Assembly (NCBI GenBank): GCA_903820285.1
Contig: CAIJGS010000317.1
Coordinates: forward strand, 1 to 36,818
Source of the DNA: an uncultured Verrucomicrobia subdivision 3 bacterium
GTDB taxonomy: Bacteria; Verrucomicrobiota; Verrucomicrobiia; Limisphaerales; UBA11358
Length of the DNA stretch: 36,818 nucleotides
Direction: 5' to 3'
Shown here in pieces: positions 1-7,435 of the stretch. Made by a program: the position numbers and the translations under genes. The notes under the pieces are model-generated. The model made no database searches. It worked only from the letters and a program-made list of their open reading frames with translations, and was not told the DNA's origin. How positions within the stretch are numbered: position 1 is the first letter of the stretch; the number at the start of each line of letters is the position of its first letter.

Positions 1-1
1 C

Positions 2-514
2 TGCCACTTCGCCATCGAATTCGAGGAACCCCACAACGCCCTCGGCAGCCTCATCCAGCACGGCATCAAGATCAGCAAAATCCACCTCAGCTCCGCCCTC
101 AAAACCAGCCCCACCGCCGAGGCCCGCACCGCCCTGCGCGCCTTTGCCGATGACGTCTATCTGCACCAGGTCGTCGTCCGCAACGAAGCCGGCCAGCGCA
201 CCATTTACCGCGACCTCCCCGAAGCCCTCAACCGGCATCCCCTTTCCGAAACGCCCGAAACCGAGGAATGGCGCATTCACTTTCACGTTCCCCTGCACGC
301 CCCTGCCGCGTCGCCCTTTGAAAATACGAATGACCATATTCTCGGCACCCTGGACATCCTCGCCGCCAACTCGGATCTGTGTTCCCACCTGGAAATGGAA
401 ACCTACACCTGGGAAGTCCTCCCCCCCGAACTGAAATCCCAAAACGTCGTAGACCAACTCGCCCAGGAATACGCCTGGACCCTCGCCCGCCTGGCGGAAC
501 GCGGCCTAGCTTAA
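2..514 (+). CDS. eboE: EboE-like metabolite traffic protein, C-terminal part (5' truncated)
   Basis: Reading frame 2 is open from the window edge to TAA at 512-514, giving 170 residues with no start in view. The family has about 390-400 residues, so roughly the last 40% is present. EboE is a TIM-barrel (xylose-isomerase-like) protein of the ebo cluster, which is linked to export or trafficking of secondary-metabolite precursors (scytonemin in cyanobacteria); its reaction is not established. Recognisable features are the opening CHFAIEFEEP, the strand KIHLSSALKTS, the DVYLHQVVVRN segment, WRIHFHVPLHA and the end motif HLEMETYTWEVLPPEL, all in the order I know for EboE. An EboC-like UbiA gene lies 3.7 kb downstream on the same strand, which supports the call. 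The residues before the window are needed to confirm the barrel. Confidence 0.8.
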   Translation, partial: CHFAIEFEEPHNALGSLIQHGIKISKIHLSSALKTSPTAEARTALRAFADDVYLHQVVVRNEAGQRTIYRDLPEALNRHPLSETPETEEWRIHFHVPLHAPAASPFENTNDHILGTLDILAANSDLCSHLEMETYTWEVLPPELKSQNVVDQLAQEYAWTLARLAERGLA

Positions 515-780
515 TCACAGTCGTCCGACAATTGATTCCGAGGGCTGAAAGCCAGCAAGGTTATAGCCAGGCTGGAGCGCGAAGCGCAAGCCGTGGGACA
601 ACCGTCATCGCGTATCTCTCTGCCGGTAGGGCCGGCACCGCGTCAATGCGAGTCGCCGGCCCCCCCGGTGGCCGTGCGCAAGCACCGCGTTTTTCTCAAG
701 CATTTTGGCAGAGAATTCAAGCCTAACCTTTTGGTCAAATCACCTTGGCGGCCTTACTATGACATGTCTCCCATTTTGCT
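515..780. repeat. Gene-free stretch with three small palindromes
   Basis: No credible gene lies here. Three hairpin-forming stretches are visible: GGCT/AGCC at 543-553, an imperfect stem at 569-592 built around AGCGC-GA-AGCGC, and a perfect 8-bp arm GGGCCGGC at 629-636 with GCCGGCCC at 655-662. The first two resemble intergenic palindromes that I associate with Verrucomicrobiota genomes, but I cannot confirm copy number. The third could help terminate transcription from the upstream gene, although no T-run follows it. Confidence 0.4.
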
Positions 781-3700
781 GTGAACATGTTGTATCGCCT
801 TTTTTGCATTCTCGCCGTTCTGCTGGCGGCCTACGCCGCGCCTGCCCAGCTCCTGAGCATTGATATCAATGGCACCGTGCGACCCGACGTCACCGCGCCC
901 GGGTTCACCCCTTGGTATATGGCCGCCGACTTCACCGGCACCAAGCAGACCGTCTCCCGCTCCTTCACCAATTTCGTTTACACCTACGACCCCGGCAGCG
1001 GCCTGCCCCTGACCACCAACGTCAGCCTCGTCATCCCCTGCACGGTCACGATGGTCAATCCGCCCATCGCCAATTCCACGAATTATCTCAACGCCAATTA
1101 CGCGAACAAAAATGGCAATGCCACCAGCAGCGACCCCACCGTCGGCTGGCGACTGTCCGAGGACGGCTGCTGGGCGCACTGGAAAAACGACGCCATCACC
1201 GTAGACCAGCCGTTCACCAATGGCGGGGCCATCAGCCTCGTCATCGCCAACCTGCCCGCCGGCATCCACACCATTACCACCTATCATAATGACATCTGGG
1301 GCAGCACCGCCGGCGGCACCTGGCACGGCACCAATGTCATGAGCCGCTGCATCATCAGCGTCAATGGCACGCCGGTCTTTACCAATACGCCTTCGCTGGT
1401 GGCCACCAACGACAGCAAATGCGGGTTCGCCTTCTTCTACGTCACCAACAGCTACGACGGCCAGATCGTCCAGTTGAACTTCGACCCCGACCACAGCAGC
1501 GTGCTGGATTTTACCATCCTCAACGGCTTTGAAATTGACCGTCCCAGCGCGCCCGGCACCAGCGCCTCGGCCGTGTCGCCCGCCCCCGGCGATGAACACG
1601 TCGCCGCCAGCAACGACGTTCCCCTGCCCGGCACCGCCAATGCCGGCTACCTGCCCCTGCAATGGACTCCCGCCGCGTTTGCACTTTCCAACTACGTCTA
1701 CTTTGGCACCAGTAGCAATGCAGTACTAAACGCCACCCCTGCCGCACCGGAATTCAAGCTCGCCTCCGTGGCTGTGCCCGGCACCACCAACAGCCTGAAT
1801 GTGACCAATCTTAACAGCGCGCTCACCTATTACTGGCGCGTGGATCAGCTCGACACCGCCAATGGCATCACCAATCTCGTGCTCGGCCAGGTCTGGGAAT
1901 TCCGCACCCGGCACCTCGCCTTTCCAACGGCGGAAGGTTATGGCCGCTGGTCGCGCGGCGGCCGCGGCGGCGTGGTGCTCGAAGTGACCAACCTCAATGA
2001 CAGCGGCCCCGGTAGCTATCGCGCCGCCATTCAGGCCAGCGGCCCCCGCACCATCGTCTTCAAAGTTTCCGGCCTCATCCGCCTGCAATCCCAATGCATC
2101 ATCGGCAACGGCTATGTCACTATCGCCGGACAAACCGCGCCCGGCGACGGCATCTGCATCGCCAACTGGCGCGCTGGCATGTCCGGGCCCAACGATGTCA
2201 TCATGCGCTATCTGCGTTTCCGCACCGGCGATGGCGCGCAGCAATCCATGGATGCCATGAGTCTGGGCAGCGCCACGCATACCATCGTGGATCATTGTTC
2301 CTCGAGCTGGTCGCTGGATGTCGCCTGCAATTCGCTCCAGAGCGGCAAGGTGGGCAGCCAGTCCGCCATGACCACCTACCAGCACAACATCATTTCCGAA
2401 CCGCTGCGCTATTCCTACCACTACAACGATACCGAGCGTTCCGCCACCGGCTGCACCAATTGCTATCAGCCCCACGCCTTTGGCGCCTCCATCAGCGGCG
2501 AAATCGGCAGCTACCATCACAATCTCATCGCGCATTCCACTGACCGCAACTGGTCGCTCGCCGGCGGTCTGGACCAGAGCCAGCATTACGCCGGCTCTCT
2601 CGATATCCGCAATAACGTCGTTTACAACTGGACCGCCCGCAGCACCGATGGCGGTGTGGCCCGCTGCAATTACGAAAGCAATTATTACCGCCCCTACAAT
2701 CCCAACAGTCCCGTCACCTTTCTCCTGCGGCTTGATCCCATCAACACCAATTGGGGCACGGAAGCCTATTACATGGCGGGCAACGTCATGGAAGGTAAAA
2801 GCTATCTGACCAACAACTGGCAGATCGGCACCGCCGTGGCCGTGGGCAATGGCACGAACAACTACGCCAGTTCCAACCAGGTTGCGCTGCTCATCACCAA
2901 CGCGGAAATTTTCCCCGGCTACATCACCACCCAAAGCGCCACCAACGCCCTGAAAGTCGTGCTCTCGGACACCGGCTGCAACCTGCCCGCGCGCGATCTC
3001 ATTGACCAGCGTGTGATCGGCGAAGTGCTCGATGGCACCGTGCATTACACCGGCACCAATGGCCCCAACTACACCATCAACGGCGTCCTCCAGGATACGC
3101 GCGGTGCCGACACCCCCGGCATGATTGATTCGCAGACGGATGTCCACGATTATTCCCCCACCGTCGGGGCAACCAATTACTCCGCCAATTTTCCTTGGGC
3201 ACCTTACGCCACCTACAATGTCTGGCCCGACTCCGACCACGACGGCCTGCCCGACTGGTGGGAAAAACTTAAAGGCCTGAACGTCAATTCCGCTCCCGAC
3301 GATTACTCCGATGCCAACGCCGATCTCGCCGGCGATGGCTACACCGAACTGGACCGCTACCTGAACTGGCTCGCCCTGCCGCACTACGACTGCACGAACG
3401 CCACCACGCTGAATGTGGAGCTCACCCAATACACGCGCGGCTTCACCAACAATACGCCCGTTTACGCCGTCTTCGGTGCCACCAACGGCACTGTCACCCT
3501 CAGCGGCCGCACCGCGCTTTTCACCGCCAACGCCGGTTCAAATGCGCTCGGCGGTTTCTTCTTCAGAGTCACCGACGCCTCCGGGTTCGCCTACACCAAC
3601 AGCGTCAACGTCCACATCATTGCCACCAACAACACCGCCCCCGGGCTGACCGCCCTCACCAATCGCACCGTCAACGTCGGGGCCAACCTGAGCATTACCA

Positions 3701-4146
3701 ATCTCGCCACGGACGCGGACTACCCCGTACAAACCCTCACCTTCACCCTGCCCGTTGCCCCCACCAATGCGAGCATCGGCAGCACGAGCGGTGTTCTGGC
3801 CTGGCGTCCGCTAGTTACGCAGGCCGGCACCACCAATCCCTTCAGCGTGGTCGTGACCGATAACGGCACGCCGCCACTCAGCGCCACCCAAAGTTTCAGT
3901 GTCATCGTAAACCGGCTTACTGCTCCCCGCCTCAGTCTTCCCAGCCTGACCGCCGGCCAGTTCAGCCTCTCCGTGACCGGCCAAATTGGACCCGACTACG
4001 CCATCCAACACTCCACCAATCTGCTGAACTGGGACACCACCTGGATTACCAACCCTGCCGCCATGCCCTTCACCTGGCAGACCACCAATACCTCCGGCCA
4101 GCCGGTCCAGTTTTATCGCATCAAGGTGGGGCCGCCCCTGCCGTGA
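781..4146 (+). CDS. Secreted multidomain pectate-lyase-like protein
   Basis: A 1121-residue exported protein. Residues 1-23 form a signal peptide (hydrophobic FCILAVLLAA, cleavage after APAQ). Residues about 25-252 look like a malectin/CBM-type beta-sandwich, and about 260-377 a fibronectin-III-like segment with TYYWRVDQL. From residue 381 there is a right-handed beta-helix of pectate lyase type (EGYGRWSRGGRGG, SGPRTIVFKVSG, TIAGQTAPGDG, HCSSSWSLD). At about 817 the calcium-binding DSDHDGLPDWWEKL begins. Two Ig/cadherin-like repeats follow, and the end is a 65-residue domain closing in FYRIKVGP, common on verrucomicrobial secreted proteins and possibly a sorting or anchoring signal. The start is GTG 781 or ATG 787; both keep the signal peptide. 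Substrate is unproven, with pectin-like polyuronides most likely. It sits between two ebo-type genes. Confidence 0.8.
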   Translation: MNMLYRLFCILAVLLAAYAAPAQLLSIDINGTVRPDVTAPGFTPWYMAADFTGTKQTVSRSFTNFVYTYDPGSGLPLTTNVSLVIPCTVTMVNPPIANSTNYLNANYANKNGNATSSDPTVGWRLSEDGCWAHWKNDAITVDQPFTNGGAISLVIANLPAGIHTITTYHNDIWGSTAGGTWHGTNVMSRCIISVNGTPVFTNTPSLVATNDSKCGFAFFYVTNSYDGQIVQLNFDPDHSSVLDFTILNGFEIDRPSAPGTSASAVSPAPGDEHVAASNDVPLPGTANAGYLPLQWTPAAFALSNYVYFGTSSNAVLNATPAAPEFKLASVAVPGTTNSLNVTNLNSALTYYWRVDQLDTANGITNLVLGQVWEFRTRHLAFPTAEGYGRWSRGGRGGVVLEVTNLNDSGPGSYRAAIQASGPRTIVFKVSGLIRLQSQCIIGNGYVTIAGQTAPGDGICIANWRAGMSGPNDVIMRYLRFRTGDGAQQSMDAMSLGSATHTIVDHCSSSWSLDVACNSLQSGKVGSQSAMTTYQHNIISEPLRYSYHYNDTERSATGCTNCYQPHAFGASISGEIGSYHHNLIAHSTDRNWSLAGGLDQSQHYAGSLDIRNNVVYNWTARSTDGGVARCNYESNYYRPYNPNSPVTFLLRLDPINTNWGTEAYYMAGNVMEGKSYLTNNWQIGTAVAVGNGTNNYASSNQVALLITNAEIFPGYITTQSATNALKVVLSDTGCNLPARDLIDQRVIGEVLDGTVHYTGTNGPNYTINGVLQDTRGADTPGMIDSQTDVHDYSPTVGATNYSANFPWAPYATYNVWPDSDHDGLPDWWEKLKGLNVNSAPDDYSDANADLAGDGYTELDRYLNWLALPHYDCTNATTLNVELTQYTRGFTNNTPVYAVFGATNGTVTLSGRTALFTANAGSNALGGFFFRVTDASGFAYTNSVNVHIIATNNTAPGLTALTNRTVNVGANLSITNLATDADYPVQTLTFTLPVAPTNASIGSTSGVLAWRPLVTQAGTTNPFSVVVTDNGTPPLSATQSFSVIVNRLTAPRLSLPSLTAGQFSLSVTGQIGPDYAIQHSTNLLNWDTTWITNPAAMPFTWQTTNTSGQPVQFYRIKVGPPLP

Positions 4147-4209
4147 GCAGCACTTTTGACTACCAAACCTCCTTTCCAGATGCCGTTTTTTGTGCTTTAA
4201 TGTCCGTCC

Positions 4210-5079
4210 ATGCGTCCTGAAACCGTCCGCTACCTCCGCACGCTCCTCATTCTGGGGCGCGTGTCGAATTTGCCCACGGTCTGGACCAACTGTCTCGCGG
4301 GCTGGTGGCTCGGCGGCGGCGGCCATCCCGGCCGACTACCCCTGCTCTTCCTCGGCGTCAGCCTCCTTTATATCGGCGGCATGTTTCTGAACGACGCCTT
4401 CGACGTGGATTTCGACCGCCAGCGCCGCACGGATCGTCCCATCCCCACCGGCCGCATTACCGTCGACGAAGTCTGGCGCCACGGCTTCGGCGCGCTCGGC
4501 CTCGGCCTGCTGCTGCTGTTGCTCACCGGCTGGACCACTGGTTTGCTCGGACTGATTCTCGCTGGCTTTATTCTGCTCTACGATGGCGTTCACAAATTTG
4601 TGAACGCCTCGCCCTGGCTCATGGGTGCCTGCCGGTTTTGGGTGTACCTCGTGGCCGCCAGCACCGCCGCTGGCGGCGTGAATGGCGGGGCCATTTACTC
4701 CGGCTTTGCGCTGGCCGTCTATGTTGCCGGCCTCAGCTATGTGGCCCGTCGCGAAAGTTTCCGCACCCGCGCCCCCCGCTGGCCGTTCGCCCTGCTCACC
4801 GCCCCCCTGTTGCTGGCCTTCGTCATGAATACCGGGCCCTACTTCCGGCCCGCCTTGTGGATTTCCTCCGTGCTGCTGCTTTGGATCGCCTTCAGCTCCC
4901 GCAACATTCTCGATACCAAAGGCGGAAATCTCCGGCACATTGTCACCGGCCTCCTCGCCGGCATCACCCTCGTGGACTGGCTCGCTATTGCCCCCGAATG
5001 TCCGCTGGGGCTCAGCATTGTCTTCCCCCTCCTCCTCGTCGTCACCCGCCTCGCCCAACGTTTCATTCCCGCCACGTAA
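4210..5079 (+). CDS. eboC: UbiA-family prenyltransferase, EboC-like
   Basis: A 289-residue polytopic membrane protein of the UbiA superfamily, which transfers prenyl groups to aromatic or other acceptors. The first Asp-rich motif is clear: NDAFDVDFD followed by RTDRPIPTGR (residues about 61-82). The second motif is reduced to YDGVHKF near residue 127, without the usual DxxxD, as I recall for the EboC-type subgroup. About eight hydrophobic segments are visible. The N-terminus LGRVSNLPTVWTN is typical of this subgroup. The gene starts 63 nt after the lyase-like gene; the ATG has no strong Shine-Dalgarno. Assignment to EboC rather than another UbiA enzyme rests on the subgroup look and the nearby EboE gene. 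The acceptor substrate is unknown. Confidence 0.7.
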   Translation: MRPETVRYLRTLLILGRVSNLPTVWTNCLAGWWLGGGGHPGRLPLLFLGVSLLYIGGMFLNDAFDVDFDRQRRTDRPIPTGRITVDEVWRHGFGALGLGLLLLLLTGWTTGLLGLILAGFILLYDGVHKFVNASPWLMGACRFWVYLVAASTAAGGVNGGAIYSGFALAVYVAGLSYVARRESFRTRAPRWPFALLTAPLLLAFVMNTGPYFRPALWISSVLLLWIAFSSRNILDTKGGNLRHIVTGLLAGITLVDWLAIAPECPLGLSIVFPLLLVVTRLAQRFIPAT

Positions 5080-5140
5080 GCGGAACTGATCGCGCTGCCG
5101 GACCTTGGGATCGGGCACCCGCTGGATACGCTGAGGCTCG

Positions 5141-5160
5141 ACCATGATTAAATTCATGGT
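5141..5160. repeat. Short perfect inverted repeat
   Basis: ACCATGA (5141-5147) and TCATGGT (5154-5160) are perfect 7-bp arms around TTAAAT, 62 nt after the end of the prenyltransferase gene. It could be a weak hairpin or a protein-binding site. No T-run follows, so it is not a standard intrinsic terminator. Confidence 0.3.
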
Positions 5161-5286
5161 GGACAACCTGAAACCACTATTGCCAGGGTCGCATCCAGTG
5201 AAAGTGTGCAACTGTGAATGTCAGGACATCGGCCGCCAACGTCGCGGGTTCGCAGCTCGATAATCTATTGACCAATCAAGTGCATT

Positions 5287-5676
5287 ATGGAACGAACCCG
5301 GAAATCAGCCTCGACGTTTTTGGCCGCCATTATTGTTCTGATTGCCGTTTTTGCTTTTTATCATTGCTCCGCTGATGATGGCCGGACTCCGGCCGAGCGG
5401 CAGCAGATTGCCAGTGCCTTGCTGGGTATGTTGCGATCCCCGCACGCGCACGAGTTGGACGATTTGAAGATGGACGATCTCAAACCAAACGACCCGCGAA
5501 TTCCCGAGGCAAACCGTGCTTTGCACCCGGTACGGTTTGCTTTTTCACAGGGCGCCGCCGTCGTCTATTGCGGCGGCACGCCCGCCGAGTATATTTTGCG
5601 CCAGGGCCAGCGTAATCCCCAGATTTGGACTTTATATATTGCTGGGCCGCACGCCATTGGCACCCGTGAGGTATGA
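5287..5676 (+). CDS. Hypothetical membrane-anchored protein
   Basis: A 129-residue protein starting at ATG 5287. Residues about 10-27 (FLAAIIVLIAVFAFYHC) form one N-terminal hydrophobic segment that can be a signal anchor or, given the cysteine, a lipoprotein-like signal. The rest is soluble, with an Asp-rich stretch (ELDDLKMDDLKPND) and a compact region FAFSQGAAVVYCGGTPAEY that looks like a genuine fold. I recognise no named domain. It has no Shine-Dalgarno and no obvious operon partner. Codon use and a believable anchor support a real gene; function is unknown. Confidence 0.5.
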   Translation: MERTRKSASTFLAAIIVLIAVFAFYHCSADDGRTPAERQQIASALLGMLRSPHAHELDDLKMDDLKPNDPRIPEANRALHPVRFAFSQGAAVVYCGGTPAEYILRQGQRNPQIWTLYIAGPHAIGTREV

Positions 5677-5860
5677 GTTTTGAACATGATTAACCAATGG
5701 CCCAACCATTTTCCGGCCCAACCGCTTGTAATATCGAGCCGCAGCCATGCGGCGAAGGCTTATGGCGCGGTCCAGGGCCAGTGGTCCAATGGTGGCGCCG
5801 GCTCCCCATTATCACGCCGCACCAATTTAGTACTCGACGATAGGCGGTTAGTCCGCTGCC

Positions 5861-6348
5861 ATGAGAAAACTCTTACAATCGTCTATCATCGCAACCTTCC
5901 TGGCCACCGGTTGCCGTAGCTTGGACGCCCCCGAACATCCATCCCGTCTGCCACTTCACTATCACGAAGCGCAATCCGGACTCACCTTCAATTTGCCTGC
6001 CAGTTGGCAGGGGTATTCGGTGATAATTCAAAAATGGGATGGATATCCCGCACGATCGATCATGGTCCGATAATCATGCTACGGCATCCCCAATGGCGAG
6101 CTGCAAAACCCTATCAGGACATACCCATCATGGTGTTCACCCGCAGCCAATGGGAAGCCCAAGAACAGGGCAAATTCTTTCCGTACGCCGGCGGTGTCAT
6201 CTCTGAAATGTGGCATAATCGCAAATATGTATTTGGAGAATATAGCCGCTACAACGCTTACGACGAGGTCCGGGGTTGGAAAGAAGCCGATGACATCATC
6301 AATCAAAATCGGGCGGCCCACACCGAGCCGCATCTGTATCCTGAATAG
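5861..6348 (+). pseudogene. Frameshifted small lipoprotein-like gene
   Basis: Two adjoining reading frames appear to be halves of one small exported protein. The first, from ATG 5861, has a signal peptide ending near ATGC (lipoprotein-like) and runs through SGLTFNLPASWQGYSVIIQK to a stop at 6071-6073. The second, one frame away and open to 6346-6348, continues with DHGPIIMLRHPQW, IPIMVFTRSQWEA, MWHNRKYVFGEYSRYN and ends in EPHLYPE. Together these read as one continuous protein of the kind I have seen as hypothetical proteins in related bacteria. The frame must change between about 6040 and 6071, probably by an indel of more than one base. A sequencing error is the alternative. Function is unknown. 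Confidence 0.55.
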
Positions 6349-6511
6349 ATGGTTTTGCCGGGATCATGAAGTGACCGTTCAAGGGTATTTTACTTTTCCC
6401 ATGCTTCCCCGGTTCCCCCTCTTGCTTTGCGTTCCTCCGCCACCGCTGTGACGCTGCGTTGATTCCCTGCCGCCAGCGTGACCTCGGTCCAATAAGGTAG
6501 CCACCCGCCAC

Positions 6512-6925
6512 TTAGAATTCACCACGCAAAACGGCGCGGGCGAGGGAAATCAGTTTGGTGCGGGAAACCCGCAGCTTGAGCCGGTTTCGCAGGAAACTTT
6601 TTTTCAGAAATTCGGTGTGGTGATCCGATAGAATGTTCCTTACCTGGGAGTGGGTGGTGGCTTCTTTGATTTCGGAAATCATCTGGAAGTCGGCGCGGAA
6701 AAAGTCGGGATCAAACCTCAGAACCAGCCAGGCCAGCGGCAGGGTGGAGCTGTGGTACAGACAGCGCCAGAGCACTTTTGTTTCCAGATCTTCAGCCCGG
6801 CACCGGTGACTCCGGCAAAACAGTTTTTCAAAGGTGTACCCGCCCTCCGGAAAACCGCCTTGAAAACCGGCGACGCCAGGTTTCACGGAGATGGTGTCAT
6901 GGGCGCTCAACGGAAAGGCCCCCAT
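6512..6925 (-). CDS. Hypothetical protein
   Basis: A 137-residue protein if started at ATG 6925-6923, which overlaps the stop of the upstream gene by 19 nt. A longer frame reaches back to 7051 but there overlaps the better-supported upstream gene, so the short start is preferred. The C-terminal half is rich in charged and aromatic residues (FDPDFFRADFQMISEIKE, SDHHTEFLKKSF) and very basic at the end. No signal peptide or membrane segment is seen, and I recognise no domain. The overlap suggests translational coupling with the 96-residue gene upstream. Confidence 0.45.
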   Translation of the reverse strand: MGAFPLSAHDTISVKPGVAGFQGGFPEGGYTFEKLFCRSHRCRAEDLETKVLWRCLYHSSTLPLAWLVLRFDPDFFRADFQMISEIKEATTHSQVRNILSDHHTEFLKKSFLRNRLKLRVSRTKLISLARAVLRGEF

Positions 6926-7197
6926 TGCTGCGGGTAATAATCCGGCTGCAGCGGAGCCACTTTCAACTCCCGCATATCCACCTTGAAGAACCGGTGCGGA
7001 AAGGTTGACTCGGACGCCGTTTGCCGGCTGTACGTCAGGTACACGACGCATTCATCCGGCCGGTTCTCCGCCACCATGGACCAGGTCGGCACATCCGCGG
7101 GGAATTCAGCGGCAGAAAAGTGGAGGGCCGCGCGCGTGGCACGCTTGATCCGCCTGCGGTGGGTCAAATACTCGCTGATCTTTTCAAGTACGGCCAT
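6907..7197 (-). CDS. Hypothetical small protein
   Basis: A 96-residue protein from ATG 7197. The N-terminus is an amphipathic basic helix (LEKISEYLTHRRRIKRATR). The middle, PTWSMVAENRPDECVVYLTYSR, and the end DYYPQQWGPFR look like a folded beta-rich unit. I do not recognise the family. The gene overlaps the next one (6512-6925) and is probably co-transcribed with it. Nothing in the sequence indicates its role. Confidence 0.5.
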   Translation of the reverse strand: MAVLEKISEYLTHRRRIKRATRAALHFSAAEFPADVPTWSMVAENRPDECVVYLTYSRQTASESTFPHRFFKVDMRELKVAPLQPDYYPQQWGPFR

Positions 7198-7364
7198 GGT
7201 AAATCCAAGTTCAATTTCTAATTGCCGATGAATTTATCAGCTCGGTCGGGCACTTGGAATTGGGCATATCTCTTTGCCCGTTTAACCGTTTAGCTCGGCC
7301 CAACCTAATCCATTTCTTTAGTGCGCTGACAATCTTGCCGTTCAATTGCAGCCGGCCGCCCACC

Positions 7365-7398
7365 AAAAAACACCCGGGGCAAACGATGCTGCCCCGGG
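7365..7398 (-). terminator. Intrinsic terminator after the PFOR gene
   Basis: Read on the minus strand, CCCGGGGC, a 10-nt loop and GCCCCGGG (arms at 7391-7398 and 7373-7380) form a perfect 8-bp GC stem. It is followed after two bases by six T residues (7370-7365). It lies 37 nt past the stop of the PFOR gene and is the natural end of that transcript. Confidence 0.85.
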
Positions 7399-7435
7399 CT
7401 TGTAAATATAAACCAGCCGGTCTTTCCGGACCCGG

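Noticed and set aside
1726-3429. A 567-residue open frame opposite the lyase-like gene
   Set aside because: Gly/Ala/Val-rich translation typical of an antisense shadow; the plus strand encodes a clear signal peptide and beta-helix.
5680-5919. A 79-residue frame between two small genes
   Set aside because: No signal, domain or convincing composition, and it overlaps the better-supported exported protein that starts at 5861.
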